Assembly: GCF_020091585.1 (NCBI RefSeq)
Contig: NZ_CP083582.1
Span: 930,001 to 994,000 of the forward strand
DNA length: 64,000 nucleotides
Source: Kovacikia minuta CCNUW1
Lineage (GTDB): Bacteria; Cyanobacteriota; Cyanobacteriia; Leptolyngbyales; Leptolyngbyaceae
Direction of reading: 5' to 3'
A program made the position numbers and the translations under genes. This document shows, in pieces, positions 9,467 to 16,681 of this stretch (the first letter of the stretch is position 1; the number at the start of each line of letters is the position of its first letter). The notes beneath the pieces are model-generated. The model was not told the origin of the DNA, searched no databases, and worked only from the letters and a program-made list of their open reading frames with translations.

Positions 9467-9895
9467 TTACCGCCAGGGAGAAATGAGAATGATGCGACGA
9501 TTTCTTACACGGGCATCATCATAATCTCTCCGTCTTGCATCAAAATTATTTCTGCGTCCCGCATCCGCATTATTTCTCCATCGGGGATTCACCTCAGGTC
9601 TCCACCACGGGTTCACCTGCTGTCTCCATCGAGGGTTTACCTGGTATCTGCGTCTTGCATCATCATTGTTCCTGCGGGAATCATCATTGTTCCTGCGGGA
9701 GTCGTCATTATTTCTACCAGCAGTTAGAAATGGCTGGGATGAGCTGCGATTCAGGTTGACGACTTCCACCTCAACGGAGGATGGGCGGACAGATGAGCGA
9801 GTGTCCATACCCGTCGTTGCCGCGAGGGAAACAGCGGGTAAAAAGAAGCTAGAATTGACACCCAAAAACAGACTCAACAACAGCTTAGGATTCAT
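9467..9895 (-). CDS. Small secreted Arg/Asn/Asp-rich repeat protein
   Basis: From ATG 9895, 142 residues with a signal peptide (MNPKLLLSLFLGVNSSFFLP, cleavage near AVSLAA). The mature part has two repeat blocks: tandem RNNDDSR/RNNDDAR units and then VNPRWRxx / VNPWWRPE units, followed by more RRNN/DARRR motifs. It is strongly basic with many acidic pairs. No family is recognised. Repetition is visible in the DNA at about 9530-9715. It lies upstream of the JmjC gene on the same strand, about 125 bp apart. Confidence 0.6.
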   Translation of the reverse strand: MNPKLLLSLFLGVNSSFFLPAVSLAATTGMDTRSSVRPSSVEVEVVNLNRSSSQPFLTAGRNNDDSRRNNDDSRRNNDDARRRYQVNPRWRQQVNPWWRPEVNPRWRNNADAGRRNNFDARRRDYDDARVRNRRIILISPWR

Positions 9896-10083
9896 GGTTT
9901 GGTCTCCAGGTGAATGAACATGCAACAAGTCATCAATTAAATAGATGCAAGCATTAGCGATGCAGAATGGACGATCGCGGACTCCACAGCTTGTGTTCCG
10001 ATGGAACACACCACTGCGATCGACCCAAATCGCTGCCGATCAATCCGTTCAAAGCTGACAGAACATTAATCGCAATACTTGAA

Positions 10084-10395
10084 TCAAGGACGCACATTTG
10101 CGTACCAGGTTCCCTCTGATACCGATCTCGCCTGATCCGACTTTTGCCCTGCCTGTAGGAATGGTTGTACATTCTGTTTCCATTCCAGAGGATCATCTGA
10201 AGCTAGCGATCCGTGCCCAATGTCTGGAAAGATGACTGAGGAGTGTGGATTAAATAACCTGTGTCGCTTGGGTTGAAGGATGGAACCCAACACTCCCCAA
10301 AACGTTGGATTTCTGTACCGATGCTCTAGTTCATGCAAAATTTTGCTTGAGTCACAGAAGCATTTGCTTGTTGCGTGTAATTGAGCCAACATCAC
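10084..10395 (-). pseudogene. Remnant of an alpha/beta hydrolase paralogue
   Basis: The reading frame contains PDIGHGSLASDDPLEWKQ followed by NVQPFLQ, closely matching the C-terminus of the hydrolase at 5535-6515 (SGIGHGSLAIDNPVKWKQQ). An upstream KILHELE matches KILHDLG of that protein, but most of the middle is missing; the join carries an end of the 106-bp element (10313-10329). This is a deleted, decayed copy, not a functional gene. Confidence 0.65.
10313..10329. repeat. Terminal remnant of the 106-bp CTAG element
   Basis: CTGTACCGATGCTCTAG, identical to the right end of the three complete copies. Only the end remains, inside the hydrolase remnant, which suggests a deletion between element and gene. 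Confidence 0.75.
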
Positions 10396-10475
10396 AGACG
10401 AATGTTGCAGGGATGGAAAGGAGGGGAATTCTATGGTTGTAAAATTATTAACCCTTTACACCTGGAAGACCCCTT

Positions 10476-10967
10476 ATGCCCTATCAAGACATCAACGTAA
10501 CCCTCTCAGATGCTGACTTGACCGAAATTCGGCAGGCAGTTGCCACCATTCAGCAAAAGCTACCATTTCTGATTACGCTGAATACGACGGAGCGGAAGCG
10601 GTTGTTCAAAATGGGGGATAAGCGGTTAACGTTTGTGCAAACAAGCCTGAATGCAGCTCAGAGCAATCAAAATATCCTGCCTGCCAGCTTTGATCTGAAT
10701 GGCTTCTCCAATGATTTTCGGTTGGCAACCTCGTTAATGGAAATTGAAATGCTGCTGAATCAGCTTTCGGAACAGGTGGATGACACATTGCTGGCGGTGG
10801 ATAGCGAAGCGATGACCAGTAGCCTGACGGTTTACGATTATGTGAAGACCGCAGCCAAAAAGACTCCCGGTTTGAAAGGGATTGCTGAGCAGTTAGGAAC
10901 CCAATTACGGGCGATGAAAAGCAGAACACCCAAAGCAGCGGCAGGGGAAACACCTGTAGCGAGTTGA
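10476..10967 (+). CDS. Conserved-looking hypothetical protein
   Basis: 163 residues, soluble and mostly helical, with no signal peptide and no motif I recognise. Visible segments are the start MPYQDINVTLSDADLTEIR, a middle TLNTTERKRLFKMGDKRLTF, and a basic Ala-rich tail (KSRTPKAAAGETPVAS). It resembles small bacterial proteins of unknown function with four-helix-like patterns. Flanked by repeats, it appears to be a single gene. Confidence 0.65.
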   Translation: MPYQDINVTLSDADLTEIRQAVATIQQKLPFLITLNTTERKRLFKMGDKRLTFVQTSLNAAQSNQNILPASFDLNGFSNDFRLATSLMEIEMLLNQLSEQVDDTLLAVDSEAMTSSLTVYDYVKTAAKKTPGLKGIAEQLGTQLRAMKSRTPKAAAGETPVAS

Positions 10968-11022
10968 ATGCCAGGGCTAACCCCAAGATCACGATCCCTG
11001 ACTTCTCCGCCAAGCTTGAGTT

Positions 11023-11172
11023 ATATCAATTTGTTGAGAGTAGGCGACAGATCTGGAGCAGGCGAAAGGCGAAGGGGGAAAGGATAAACGGCAATCAATT
11101 ACTCCTTTCACCTTTTTCCTTTCGCCTTTCGCCCCTAACGGATCGGTCACTTCCCCAATTTAAGTTGGTATT
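11023..11172. repeat. Dispersed 150-bp repeat, copy A
   Basis: About 150 bp from ATATCAATTTGTTGAGAG to AATTTAAGTTGGTAT, strongly similar to 43099-43247. The middle can fold: a G/A-rich strand (GGCGAAAGGCGAAGGGGG) faces a C/T-rich one (CCTTTCGCCTTTCGCCCC). No coding. Confidence 0.75.
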
Positions 11173-11236
11173 ACTACTGCTACGTCTCGGCAAGAAGCCG
11201 GAGATTTGAACGTCTTCTACATCAGGTGTGCCCCAG

Positions 11237-11302
11237 AGATCCCCGACTTCTGCGCCAACATCCGGTTCCTACAGGTGAGTTTGGGCAAGAAGTCGGGGAT
11301 CT
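11237..11302. repeat. REP-like hairpin with long loop
   Basis: Arms AGATCCCCGACTT and AAGTCGGGGATCT, the same arms as the hairpins bracketing the RAYT gene (14182-14215 and 14848-14881), here around a 40-base loop. A diverged half-site lies at about 10987. Confidence 0.7.
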
Positions 11303-11359
11303 GAAGGCTCTCTGGTAAAACTCAAAGTATGACGGGAGACTCTCAACCATTCAGGGCTG

Positions 11360-11560
11360 AAACAACGGGATTAAAGCCTGAATCTCAATCATTAGCGGCT
11401 GATAGTTGCAGATTTAACGCTGAACCTCAAAGATTAACGGTTGAAGATCAAAGATTAAGCCCTTAATGAAAAAGATTAAGCGATGAAGGGCAAAGATTAA
11501 GCGGTGAACGATTGACATTAGCCGTTAAATCTTTGAGCTTGACGCGAGACTCTTCAAGAT
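11360..11560. repeat. Degenerate array of about 21-22 bp repeats
   Basis: The motif CAAAGATTAAGCGGTGAA recurs with variation about every 20-24 bases (ATTAAAGCCTGAATCT, CAAAGATTAACGGTTGAA, AAAGATTAAGCGATGAA, CAAAGATTAAGCGGTGAA), then appears inverted as TTAAATCTTTG near 11525. There is no open frame. It is not CRISPR-like, because repeats are contiguous and too divergent. Confidence 0.6.
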
Positions 11561-11615
11561 TAAGCGATGATTCTTCGGGATTTGGGGCATACGTTACCAT
11601 AAGAGTTAGCCTTTA

Positions 11616-11814
11616 GCGATCGCCCCTCATTTAGGATGCGTTAGCTGCGGCGTAACGCATCGTTCATTGATAAAACAGTTCTCATTGAAGACGGTACAAA
11701 AAACTCAATTGAGAGAACAATGGAAATCTCAATGTAAGTTTGAAATGTGCAAACTCAATCATTGAATTGATGCGTTACGTTGGCACTAACGCATCCTACG
11801 CGAGGGGCGATCGC
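11616..11814. repeat. Long nested inverted repeat (about 200 bp), copy A
   Basis: Ends are GCGATCGCCCCTC and GAGGGGCGATCGC. Within each arm lies a smaller hairpin: GGATGCGTTAGC paired with GTAACGCATC on the left, GATGCGTTACG with CTAACGCATCC on the right. A second copy is at 13853-14048, beyond the WD40 gene. Looks like a non-autonomous palindromic element. Confidence 0.75.
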
Positions 11815-12877
11815 GCTAGAACTACACCCAACGAACAATCCATGAGTTCATTGGTCAATCGTCCGTTAGGTTATCTTATCTTTGATGACTTCTTGCTTAA
11901 TAGCCATCCATAAAGCCTGGGAGTGAAGACGTTCATGCAAAATAAATCATGTCATTTTTTATTAAAATATGGACTACTTTCATTCATTATTATTTTGGGG
12001 TTTAGTTATCTCTCAAGCTCATGTGAATCAGCAACAAAAATTCAGCCGACTGAGCTACCTTTAGGCTCAATTAGCCAAACCGAGGAAGTTGCGGGCATTG
12101 CCATCGCTTCCAATGGTTCCTTCCTTTTAGCTATCAATCACACTGAGCCACTGCAATTACTAAATAAGCAGACTGGGCAAAGAGAAATGACACTTGAAGG
12201 AAGTCAAAACATTTATCCAATTGCTTCTTTTTCGCCAGATAGTAGAACTATTGCAGTTGCAAATCGCGCTAATCAAGCAGTTTTATGGGATACTTCTAGC
12301 GGTCGGATCAAGATGTTTTTAGCTGGGCACAAGCAACGAATCAATGGAATTGCTTTTTCCTCTGATGGCAACAACATAGCTACTAGTAGTGATGACAAAA
12401 CCATTAGGTTATGGGACGTAAGGACAGGGAAGTTACAGCAAATATTTAGCGCTTCTTACCCACTTTTTGAGATTCTGCTTACTCAAGATGGAAAAACTTT
12501 AAATGCAGCAGATGAGTTCGGTACAATTTATCAATGGAATTTATTGAAGCATAAGTTGGCTCGAAAGATAGCAGTTTCACAGAATAAGATTCTCTCAGTT
12601 GCTTTTTCACCGGATGGAAAGTTGGTGGCTCGAAGAGCTTATTCAAATGAAATAGGATTATGGAGTTTAGACACAGGGAATTCAGTCAATACAATCAGGA
12701 AAAATTATAAACCTTCACATCCAATGATCTTTTCTCCAGATAGCCAAATGCTTGCAGTTGTAGACAGATCTGAGCAACACGGGCTTGCAACAGGTGCTAA
12801 TCTCAATACTTTAAAGCTTTGGAATGCCAAAACGGGGCACTTAGTTGCTCAATCTGATGATTGGCAATATATTTTAG

Positions 12878-13746
12878 GGTAGTACCCTTATGTAAATGCC
12901 AGAGAAAATAAGCAGTTGTTATCATGGAGCCGTGTAGTTCTATTGGCTCTGAGCAACAAACCTGCATCATGAAGCTCTATCTTCTTTGCCCAACCTGTGG
13001 TTCCGACGACATCAAGAAAAACGGTACGACTCGTCGGGGCAAGCAGAATTACCGCTGTCGAGACTGCGGTCGTCAGTTTGTCGAAGATCCGCAGTGGAAA
13101 CGCATCGAGCCTGACCGCACTGCCCTCATTGATCGCCTGTTACTGGAGAAGATCCCTTTGGCAGGTATTGCTCGTGTGATGGAGGTATCTGAGGACTGGT
13201 TGCAGCGTTATGTCAATGAATACTATGAGCAGGTTCCTCAACAAACGCAGGTAGAGTCCAAACCCAAAGGCTCTCATCAAGTGCAGATGGACGAGTTGTG
13301 GTCGTTTGTAGATCACAAAGGGAACAAGCAATGGGTCTGGTTGGCATTGGATGTGGTAACACGCGAGATCATTGGGTGCTTCATTGGCGACCGCTCCAAG
13401 GAGTCGGCACAGGGCTTATGGGAGTCACTGCCTGCGGTTTATCGACAATGTGGGGTGGTTTATACCGATGACTGGGAGGCATACAAATCGGTGTTGCCCA
13501 GCAAACGGCATCGAGTTGTGGGTAAAGAGACGGGATTAACCAGTTACATTGAGCGCTTTAACAACACACTCAGACAACGTGTGTCCCGGTTAGTGAGGAA
13601 GACCTTATCCTTCTCAAAGAGCATCGAGAATCACAAAGCTGCGATTTGGAATTTTATTCATCATTACAACGAGCAGCTTCACGTTACAGGATGAAGTTGG
13701 TTGATTCTTCCTTATTTCTCTCTAACCTTTACTAAAGTGGACTACC
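12878..13746 (+). mobile_element. IS1-family insertion sequence, copy 1 (869 bp)
   Basis: Imperfect terminal inverted repeats GGTAGTACCCTTATGTAAA (left) and, reversed, GGTAGTCCACTTTAGTAAA (right). Flanked by an 8-bp target duplication TATTTTAG (12870-12877 and 13747-13754). One transposase frame inside. Copy 2 at 27643-28511 has the same length and encodes an identical protein. Confidence 0.95.
12924..13694 (+). CDS. IS1-family transposase
   Basis: 256 residues in one continuous frame, unlike E. coli IS1, whose InsA and InsB are joined by frameshifting. N-terminal zinc ribbon (CPTCGSDDIKKNG ... CRDCGRQF), helix-turn-helix region (LLLEKIPLAGIARVMEVSED) and DDE catalytic domain (QMDELWSFV, YTDDWEAYKSV, IERFNNTLRQRV). 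A likely internal start is ATG 12969 (MKLYLLCPTCG). Identical to the protein of copy 2, so the two insertions are recent. Confidence 0.95.
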   Translation: MEPCSSIGSEQQTCIMKLYLLCPTCGSDDIKKNGTTRRGKQNYRCRDCGRQFVEDPQWKRIEPDRTALIDRLLLEKIPLAGIARVMEVSEDWLQRYVNEYYEQVPQQTQVESKPKGSHQVQMDELWSFVDHKGNKQWVWLALDVVTREIIGCFIGDRSKESAQGLWESLPAVYRQCGVVYTDDWEAYKSVLPSKRHRVVGKETGLTSYIERFNNTLRQRVSRLVRKTLSFSKSIENHKAAIWNFIHHYNEQLHVTG

Positions 13747-13852
13747 TATTTTAGGTCTCACATTTGATCCAACCGGAAAAGAAGTTATCACTATCGGTAA
13801 TCCAGGAAAAGTATTGATATGGGATATTGGTAGAATAGCTAATTAGTTATAG

Positions 13853-14048
13853 TAGATCGCCCCCTCTCGCGTAGGATGCGTTAGCTTTGGCGTAACGCAT
13901 CGATTCAACCAACGGGAACACTTGATCAATTAGGTTAAATTTGAAGATCCAGAAATACTGCTGGAGATTTGGGATTGTGAGGTGTTGATTCGTGGAATTG
14001 ATGCGTTACGTTAGCACTAACGCATCCTACGCGAAAGAGGGCGATCGC
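13853..14048. repeat. Long nested inverted repeat (about 200 bp), copy B
   Basis: Arms GATCGCCCCCTCTCGCGTAG and its near complement ending GAAAGAGGGCGATCGC, with the same inner GGATGCGTTAGC / CTAACGCATCC hairpins as copy A (11616-11814). Together the two copies bracket the WD40 gene. Confidence 0.75.
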
Positions 14049-14181
14049 GCTGATGCAGTCACAGGAGATCGTCATTTTGTTCAAGCAGGCTTTCGCGCCC
14101 TGATGCTGGTCATAGAGTGAGAAAAGAGGCATGATCACAATCAGGGAAGCAACGAGAGATTTGCTGATGTGACTATCCCAA

Positions 14182-14215
14182 AGATCCCCGACTTTTTTGG
14201 AAAAGTCGGGGATCT
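14182..14215. repeat. REP hairpin downstream of the RAYT gene
   Basis: Perfect 34-bp hairpin with arms AGATCCCCGACTTTT and AAAAGTCGGGGATCT, 15 bp after the RAYT stop codon. Identical to 14848-14881. Confidence 0.9.
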
Positions 14216-14229
14216 GAGCGCTCTCTGCA

Positions 14230-14802
14230 TCATTCATCCAGCATGAGCGATCGCACCTTCGGCTCTTGAGGCAATGAGTGATCCTCCAGGAACATCTGAT
14301 AGGCATCCTTTGCCCCTGTTAAAGCCTGTACCCGCTCCAATTTCGGCAACGTTCCCTGCCGCAGTCCCGCATATTCCCGGTAACTTGAAAATTCCCATTC
14401 CCCCGGATGTTTCACCAGCCCACCCTTCACAGGATTCAAGTGAATGTAACGCACTAGATGCAGTAGATATGCCTCTTGTTCCACTTGAATCGAGCAAAAC
14501 CTTCCCTGAAACAACGCTCCAACCCGCTCGTATCGAGCATTCATTCCTTTGGTATAGGCCAGAGATAGCGACTTCATTGGCTCGCTGAGATTACCAGCCT
14601 TAAGATAGACCAGGAGGTGATAATGGTTTGGCATCAAGCAGTAAGCTAAAATCTCCACACTTTCCACGGTCAGATGCCGTCGAACTAAGCGTAGAAAGTG
14701 AAGATAATTCTCGCGCTCAAAACAGATGTTCTGACGATTGTTGCCCCGGTTATACAGATGGTAGAAATTGCCAGGTTCAAAGGCGATCGCACGGTAGGGC
14801 AT
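14230..14802 (-). CDS. REP-associated tyrosine transposase (RAYT), Y1_Tnp/TnpA_REP
   Basis: 190 residues of the IS200/IS605-like single-strand transposase superfamily. The HUH motif is YHLLVYL within LMPNHYHLLVYLKAG; the family's start FYHLYNRGNNRQ is present, and the catalytic tyrosine region is YTKGMNARYERVGALFQGRF, followed by LVRYIHLNPVKGGLV and WEFSSYREY. RAYTs act on REP hairpins; here identical hairpins lie 15 bp downstream and 45 bp upstream of the gene, the classical RAYT/REP arrangement. The frame is complete, and it may be domesticated. Confidence 0.93.
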   Translation of the reverse strand: MPYRAIAFEPGNFYHLYNRGNNRQNICFERENYLHFLRLVRRHLTVESVEILAYCLMPNHYHLLVYLKAGNLSEPMKSLSLAYTKGMNARYERVGALFQGRFCSIQVEQEAYLLHLVRYIHLNPVKGGLVKHPGEWEFSSYREYAGLRQGTLPKLERVQALTGAKDAYQMFLEDHSLPQEPKVRSLMLDE

Positions 14803-14847
14803 GGAAGAGATATGAAAGACACTAACTCAGCGTTCCCAAGTACCTTG

Positions 14848-14881
14848 AGATCCCCGACTTTTTTGGAAAAGTCGGGGATCT
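14848..14881. repeat. REP hairpin upstream of the RAYT gene
   Basis: 34-bp hairpin identical to 14182-14215. A copy of the last RAYT codons follows immediately (14891 onward). Confidence 0.9.
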
Positions 14882-14890
14882 GGCAACCCA

Positions 14891-14945
14891 TCACTCGTCT
14901 AGCATGAGCGATCGCATGCTTAGCTGTTGAGACAAAGAGAGCGCC
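14891..14945 (-). pseudogene. Remnant of a second RAYT C-terminus
   Basis: Read on the minus strand this gives LSLSQQLSMRSLMLDE and a stop, matching the RAYT end SLPQEPKVRSLMLDE. As with the intact gene, the REP hairpin follows the stop at short distance (10 bp). The upstream part of this copy is gone. Confidence 0.75.
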
Positions 14946-15004
14946 GTTAGTCAGGAAACGAGCGATCGCTTCTGTAAAATAAAATCAGTTTCGCACTTGG
15001 GCTC

Positions 15005-15331
15005 ATGGAGGGAAAACGCTGGACTGTTAAAGATCGTTACGGTTACGAGATTTACCTGACCGAGGAGCGCTGGGAACATATCATTGACCCAGAAAATCAT
15101 CCAGAAATGGAAGCGCATGAGGATGATCTAATGGAAACCCTGCGATCGGGCACTCGTATTCAGGAACCATTGAACCCACAAAAGTACCGATATAGCAAGG
15201 CATTTGCTAATCTGGTAGCAGGAAATACCCACATCGTTGCGATCGTCCTCTTTCGGTTTAAGCAAGGTACTGATGGTCAGCCTTTACCCAATAACTATAT
15301 CGTAACCGCCTACCAAAAACTGATGAGATAA
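15005..15331 (+). CDS. Putative toxin-like small protein, partner of DUF2283 protein
   Basis: 108 residues. Start MEGKRWTVKDRYGYEIYLTE, with conserved-looking WEHIIDPENHPEM, ending in NNYIVTAYQKLMR. The layout (start with YGYxIxLTxERWxHI, RYxK...VVA... and a final TAY) is that of small cyanobacterial proteins found beside DUF2283 genes and related to RelE/barnase-like (PBECR-type) putative nucleases. The downstream DUF2283 gene begins 5 bp after the stop, so the two form an operon. Toxin assignment is inference. Confidence 0.6.
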   Translation: MEGKRWTVKDRYGYEIYLTEERWEHIIDPENHPEMEAHEDDLMETLRSGTRIQEPLNPQKYRYSKAFANLVAGNTHIVAIVLFRFKQGTDGQPLPNNYIVTAYQKLMR

Positions 15332-15336
15332 ATGGT

Positions 15337-15711
15337 ATGGAGAAGCCAAAAATCAAGTATGACGAGATGAGTGACACCTTGACTGTAATATTTGAGTTAG
15401 GTAAACCATCTGTTGGCATTGAACTGACAAATAACATCCTATTACGCATTAATCCACAGACCGGACAAGCTGTTAGCCTCAATTTCTTTGACTTTTCAAT
15501 CCTGTCTCAAGCCTCAGATATTGGATCACGTAGTTTTCCTCTGACCGGGCTAACTAGCTTATCTAAAGAGCTTCAAGAAAATACCTTGCAGATTTTACAA
15601 AGCAAACCTGCCAGCGATTTTCTGCAAGTTTCTGCCTATACCCCCTCCCTGCATGAAACGATTCCAATCATTTTGTTGCAACCAGCAATAAGCAAGATGG
15701 TTGCCGCTTAG
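15337..15711 (+). CDS. DUF2283 protein, likely antitoxin-like partner
   Basis: 124 residues. The N-terminal half shows the DUF2283 pattern: IKYDEMSDTLTVIFELGKPS, then IELTNNILLRIN and GQAVSLNFFDFS. The C-terminal part is an extension without a known motif. Begins 5 bp after the preceding gene; this tight pair suggests a toxin-antitoxin-like module. Confidence 0.7.
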   Translation: MEKPKIKYDEMSDTLTVIFELGKPSVGIELTNNILLRINPQTGQAVSLNFFDFSILSQASDIGSRSFPLTGLTSLSKELQENTLQILQSKPASDFLQVSAYTPSLHETIPIILLQPAISKMVAA

Positions 15712-15807
15712 TCAGCGATCTTTGGTTATGAAAGGCGATCGCTCTGTTTATGAGATAGGAAGATTGCCCCCTGGACAACCTTCAAAATCATCCGCCCTCA
15801 GCGCCCT

Positions 15808-16560
15808 TTAATCTGCCACTGCTGCCTGAGTGGAATTGGTTGCAAGGCGGCCATCTTCCATATAAATAATGCGATCGGCAATGTCTAAAATTCGATTGTC
15901 GTGGGTGACTAACAAAATCGTGCAACCCTGTTCTTTTGCGAGTTTCTGCATGATTTCAACCACATCTCTGCCCGATTTCTTATCTAATGCCGCGGTCGGT
16001 TCATCTGCTAACACAATTTTGGGATGACTCACCAATGCCCGCGCGATCGCCACCCGTTGTTTTTGCCCCCCCGAAAGATCATCCGGATAATAATTCAACC
16101 GATTTCCTAAACCAACCAGTTCCAGCATTTCCGTCGATCGCTGCTGCATTTCCGCGATCGAAATTCGTTCATTTAACTCCAGCCCCATACGGGCATTTTG
16201 CAATGCGGTTAAACTACTGTGCAAATTGTGGGCTTGAAAAATGTAACCATTGTGCCGCCTTGCCAGCGCTAACTCCCCCGCACTGGCACCACAGAGTTCC
16301 TGCCCCAAAACTTGCAGGCTGCCCGCCTGCGCCGATCGCAATCCACCCACCAAGGTCAGCAGGGTCGTTTTTCCCGATCCGGAGGGGCCGGTCATGATGA
16401 TGATCTCACCCGCATTAATTTCCAGGTTGATGTCAAAAAGTACCTGTTTGCGGAGCTGACCTGTGCCGAAGTAGTGATCGAGATTCTGGATGGAGATGAC
16501 TGGGGTGTGGGGTATGGGGTGTGGGGTATGGGGTGTGGGGTGGAGTAAGGTTGGATTCAT
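15808..16560 (-). CDS. devA: ABC exporter ATP-binding protein, DevA family
   Basis: ATPase of a DevBCA-type exporter. Walker A GPSGSGKTTLL, signature LSGGQKQRVAIARAL, Walker B VLADEPTAALD and switch His LVTHD are all present in 250 residues. DevBCA systems export glycolipids for the heterocyst envelope in filamentous species, but homologues occur widely in non-heterocystous cyanobacteria and export other substrates. The first 20 residues (HPTPHTPHPIPHTP) are encoded by heptamer-type repeats, so the true start may lie near VISIQNLDHYFG. Third gene of a devB-devC-devA operon. Confidence 0.9.
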   Translation of the reverse strand: MNPTLLHPTPHTPHPIPHTPVISIQNLDHYFGTGQLRKQVLFDINLEINAGEIIIMTGPSGSGKTTLLTLVGGLRSAQAGSLQVLGQELCGASAGELALARRHNGYIFQAHNLHSSLTALQNARMGLELNERISIAEMQQRSTEMLELVGLGNRLNYYPDDLSGGQKQRVAIARALVSHPKIVLADEPTAALDKKSGRDVVEIMQKLAKEQGCTILLVTHDNRILDIADRIIYMEDGRLATNSTQAAVAD

Positions 16561-16600
16561 GGTGAGTAGGTGGTAGGTGGTAGGTGGTAGGTGGTGGAGA
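16500..16600. repeat. Heptanucleotide-type repeats around the devA start
   Basis: GGGGTGT/GGGGTAT units tandem at 16501-16545, inside the annotated devA N-terminus, followed by AGGTGGT units to about 16595. Similar CCCCACA units lie at 19194-19225, before the TetR gene. Confidence 0.75.
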
Positions 16601-16681
16601 AGGCAGGGCAGAAGGTAGGAGTCAGGAGTAGAATTAATTCAAAATTCATAATTCAAAATTCATAATTCTCACTTCCCATTT

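Larger units (their letters stand above)
11923..13846 (+). pseudogene. WD40-repeat lipoprotein gene split by an IS1-family insertion
   Basis: The N-terminus has a lipoprotein signal (hydrophobic LLSFIIILGFSYL, lipobox LSSSC). Several WD40 blades follow (VAGIAIASNGSFLLAI, GIAFSSDGNNIATSSDDKTI with RLWDVRTGK, SVAFSPDGKLVA, MIFSPDSQMLAVV). The first part ends at the insertion point with QYILG and a stop. After the element (12878-13746) and its 8-bp duplication, the frame resumes exactly with LTFDPTGKEVITIGNPGKV and LIWDIGRIAN, stop at 13844-13846. The uninterrupted gene would encode about 350 residues. It starts at GTG 11923 or ATG 11935. Likely envelope-located; function unknown. Confidence 0.88.
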
